From Bifidobacteriaceae bacterium (GTDB lineage Bacteria; Actinomycetota; Actinomycetes; Actinomycetales; WQXJ01), in NCBI GenBank assembly GCA_031258055.1, contig JAIRNM010000303.1, positions 1 through 15,397 on the forward strand: DNA of 15,397 nt. Direction: 5' to 3'. A program made the translations under genes and the position numbers. Shown here in pieces: positions 14,967 through 15,397 of the stretch. The notes beneath the pieces are model-generated. The model made no database searches and was not told the origin of the DNA. It was given only the letters and a program-made list of their open reading frames with translations. Positions within the stretch are counted from its first letter, which is position 1. The number at the start of each line of letters is the position of its first letter.

Positions 14967-15397
14967 GTGTCCTCGATCTTCGCCGACATCACACCGCTCA
15001 GGGAATCGGCCCATTACCGGCGCATCTGGGTTGGTCAGGCGCTTGCCAACATCGGCGCCATGTTGACCGCCACGGCAGTGGCGTTGCAGGTCTACGACCT
15101 GACGGAATCGTCGTTGTCGGTTGGGCTAGTCGGCGGCTTTGCCCTAGTGCCTGTGGTGGTGCTCGGTCTTTACGGCGGGGCGCTAGTAGACGCCTACGAC
15201 AGACGGAAGGTCGCGCTGGCGGCATCGACCGTAATGTGGCTGGCAACCTTCGGGATTGTGCTCCAGGCCTACCTTCAGGCCAATGACGTGTGGTTGCTCT
15301 ACGGGCTGGTGGCGACGCAATCGGGCGCCGCGTCGGTGGCCTCCCCGGCCCGCAGCGCCATCATTCCGCGACTGGTGCCGCTGCGGCAACTGCCAGC
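14967..15397 (+). CDS. MFS transporter, 5' part (truncated by window end)
   Basis: The first 143 codons of a major facilitator superfamily protein; the frame is still open at the last base. The start reads MSSIFADITPLRESAHYRRI, then WVGQALANIGAMLTATAVAL. The first four membrane segments are visible, about 19-40, 50-72, 80-100 and 107-128. The loop between helices 2 and 3, GALVDAYDRRKV, is the MFS motif A (G-x3-D-x2-DRR). The sequence style resembles the EntS/MefA-like exporter group of drug or siderophore efflux, but the substrate is unknown. The GTG at 14967 fits the family N-terminus and has a TAGGGT box 6 nt upstream instead of a Shine-Dalgarno sequence. A 113-bp gap after the purine permease, with only a 5-bp hairpin and no T run, leaves cotranscription open. 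Confidence 0.85.
   Translation, partial: MSSIFADITPLRESAHYRRIWVGQALANIGAMLTATAVALQVYDLTESSLSVGLVGGFALVPVVVLGLYGGALVDAYDRRKVALAASTVMWLATFGIVLQAYLQANDVWLLYGLVATQSGAASVASPARSAIIPRLVPLRQLP

Overview
The window is about 60-65% GC and carries a set of gene families largely confined to Actinomycetota: DUF3263, a LytR_C-domain membrane protein, DUF3027, DUF2530, a WXG100 protein, an actinobacterial-type GroEL ending in GGM repeats, and a cold-shock protein with a long C-terminal tail. I therefore read it as a chromosomal segment of an actinobacterium. The genus cannot be decided from the sequence alone. I see no tRNA, rRNA, CRISPR array, prophage or insertion sequence.

Layout. (1) 33-1637, minus: a PutP-type sodium/proline symporter. 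It is followed by a 369-bp non-coding stretch holding a hairpin and a cluster of three REP-like palindromic repeats in alternating orientation. (2) 2007-2687, minus: uracil-DNA glycosylase, divergent from a plus-strand run of DUF3263 (2859-3137), a LytR_C membrane protein (3167-3787) and groL (4002-5627). groL stands alone without groS, has two CIRCE operators and ends at a strong intrinsic terminator (5694-5737). (3) 5830-7779, plus: a NarL/LuxR-type response regulator and its membrane histidine kinase. (4) 7828-11524, minus: a lone WXG100 protein, an HD-family phosphohydrolase-like protein with a degenerate HD motif, a structure-rich gap, and an OmpR-type response regulator with its HAMP histidine kinase. 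(5) 11800-13025, plus: a cold-shock protein translationally coupled to a DUF3027 protein. A convergent DUF2530 membrane protein (12942-13184) overlaps the DUF3027 tail. (6) 13252-14853, plus: an NCS2 purine permease with an unusual basic N-terminal extension. (7) From 14967, plus: an MFS exporter cut by the window end.

The protein-coding content is mostly core actinobacterial housekeeping and signalling: two complete two-component systems, stress chaperones, DNA repair and nutrient transport. I found no convincing new multi-gene defence or biosynthetic system. The most interesting signals are non-coding: (a) three copies of a GAGTCG-type element in the leader of the WXG100 gene that could form two mutually exclusive hairpins, one covering part of the Shine-Dalgarno sequence; (b) the REP-like cluster between ung and putP; (c) a multi-hairpin element with tandem 10-mers between the HAMP kinase and the HD gene; (d) perfect inverted repeats at the 3' end of the NarL-type kinase gene; and (e) several genes with TANNNT boxes placed as for leaderless transcripts.
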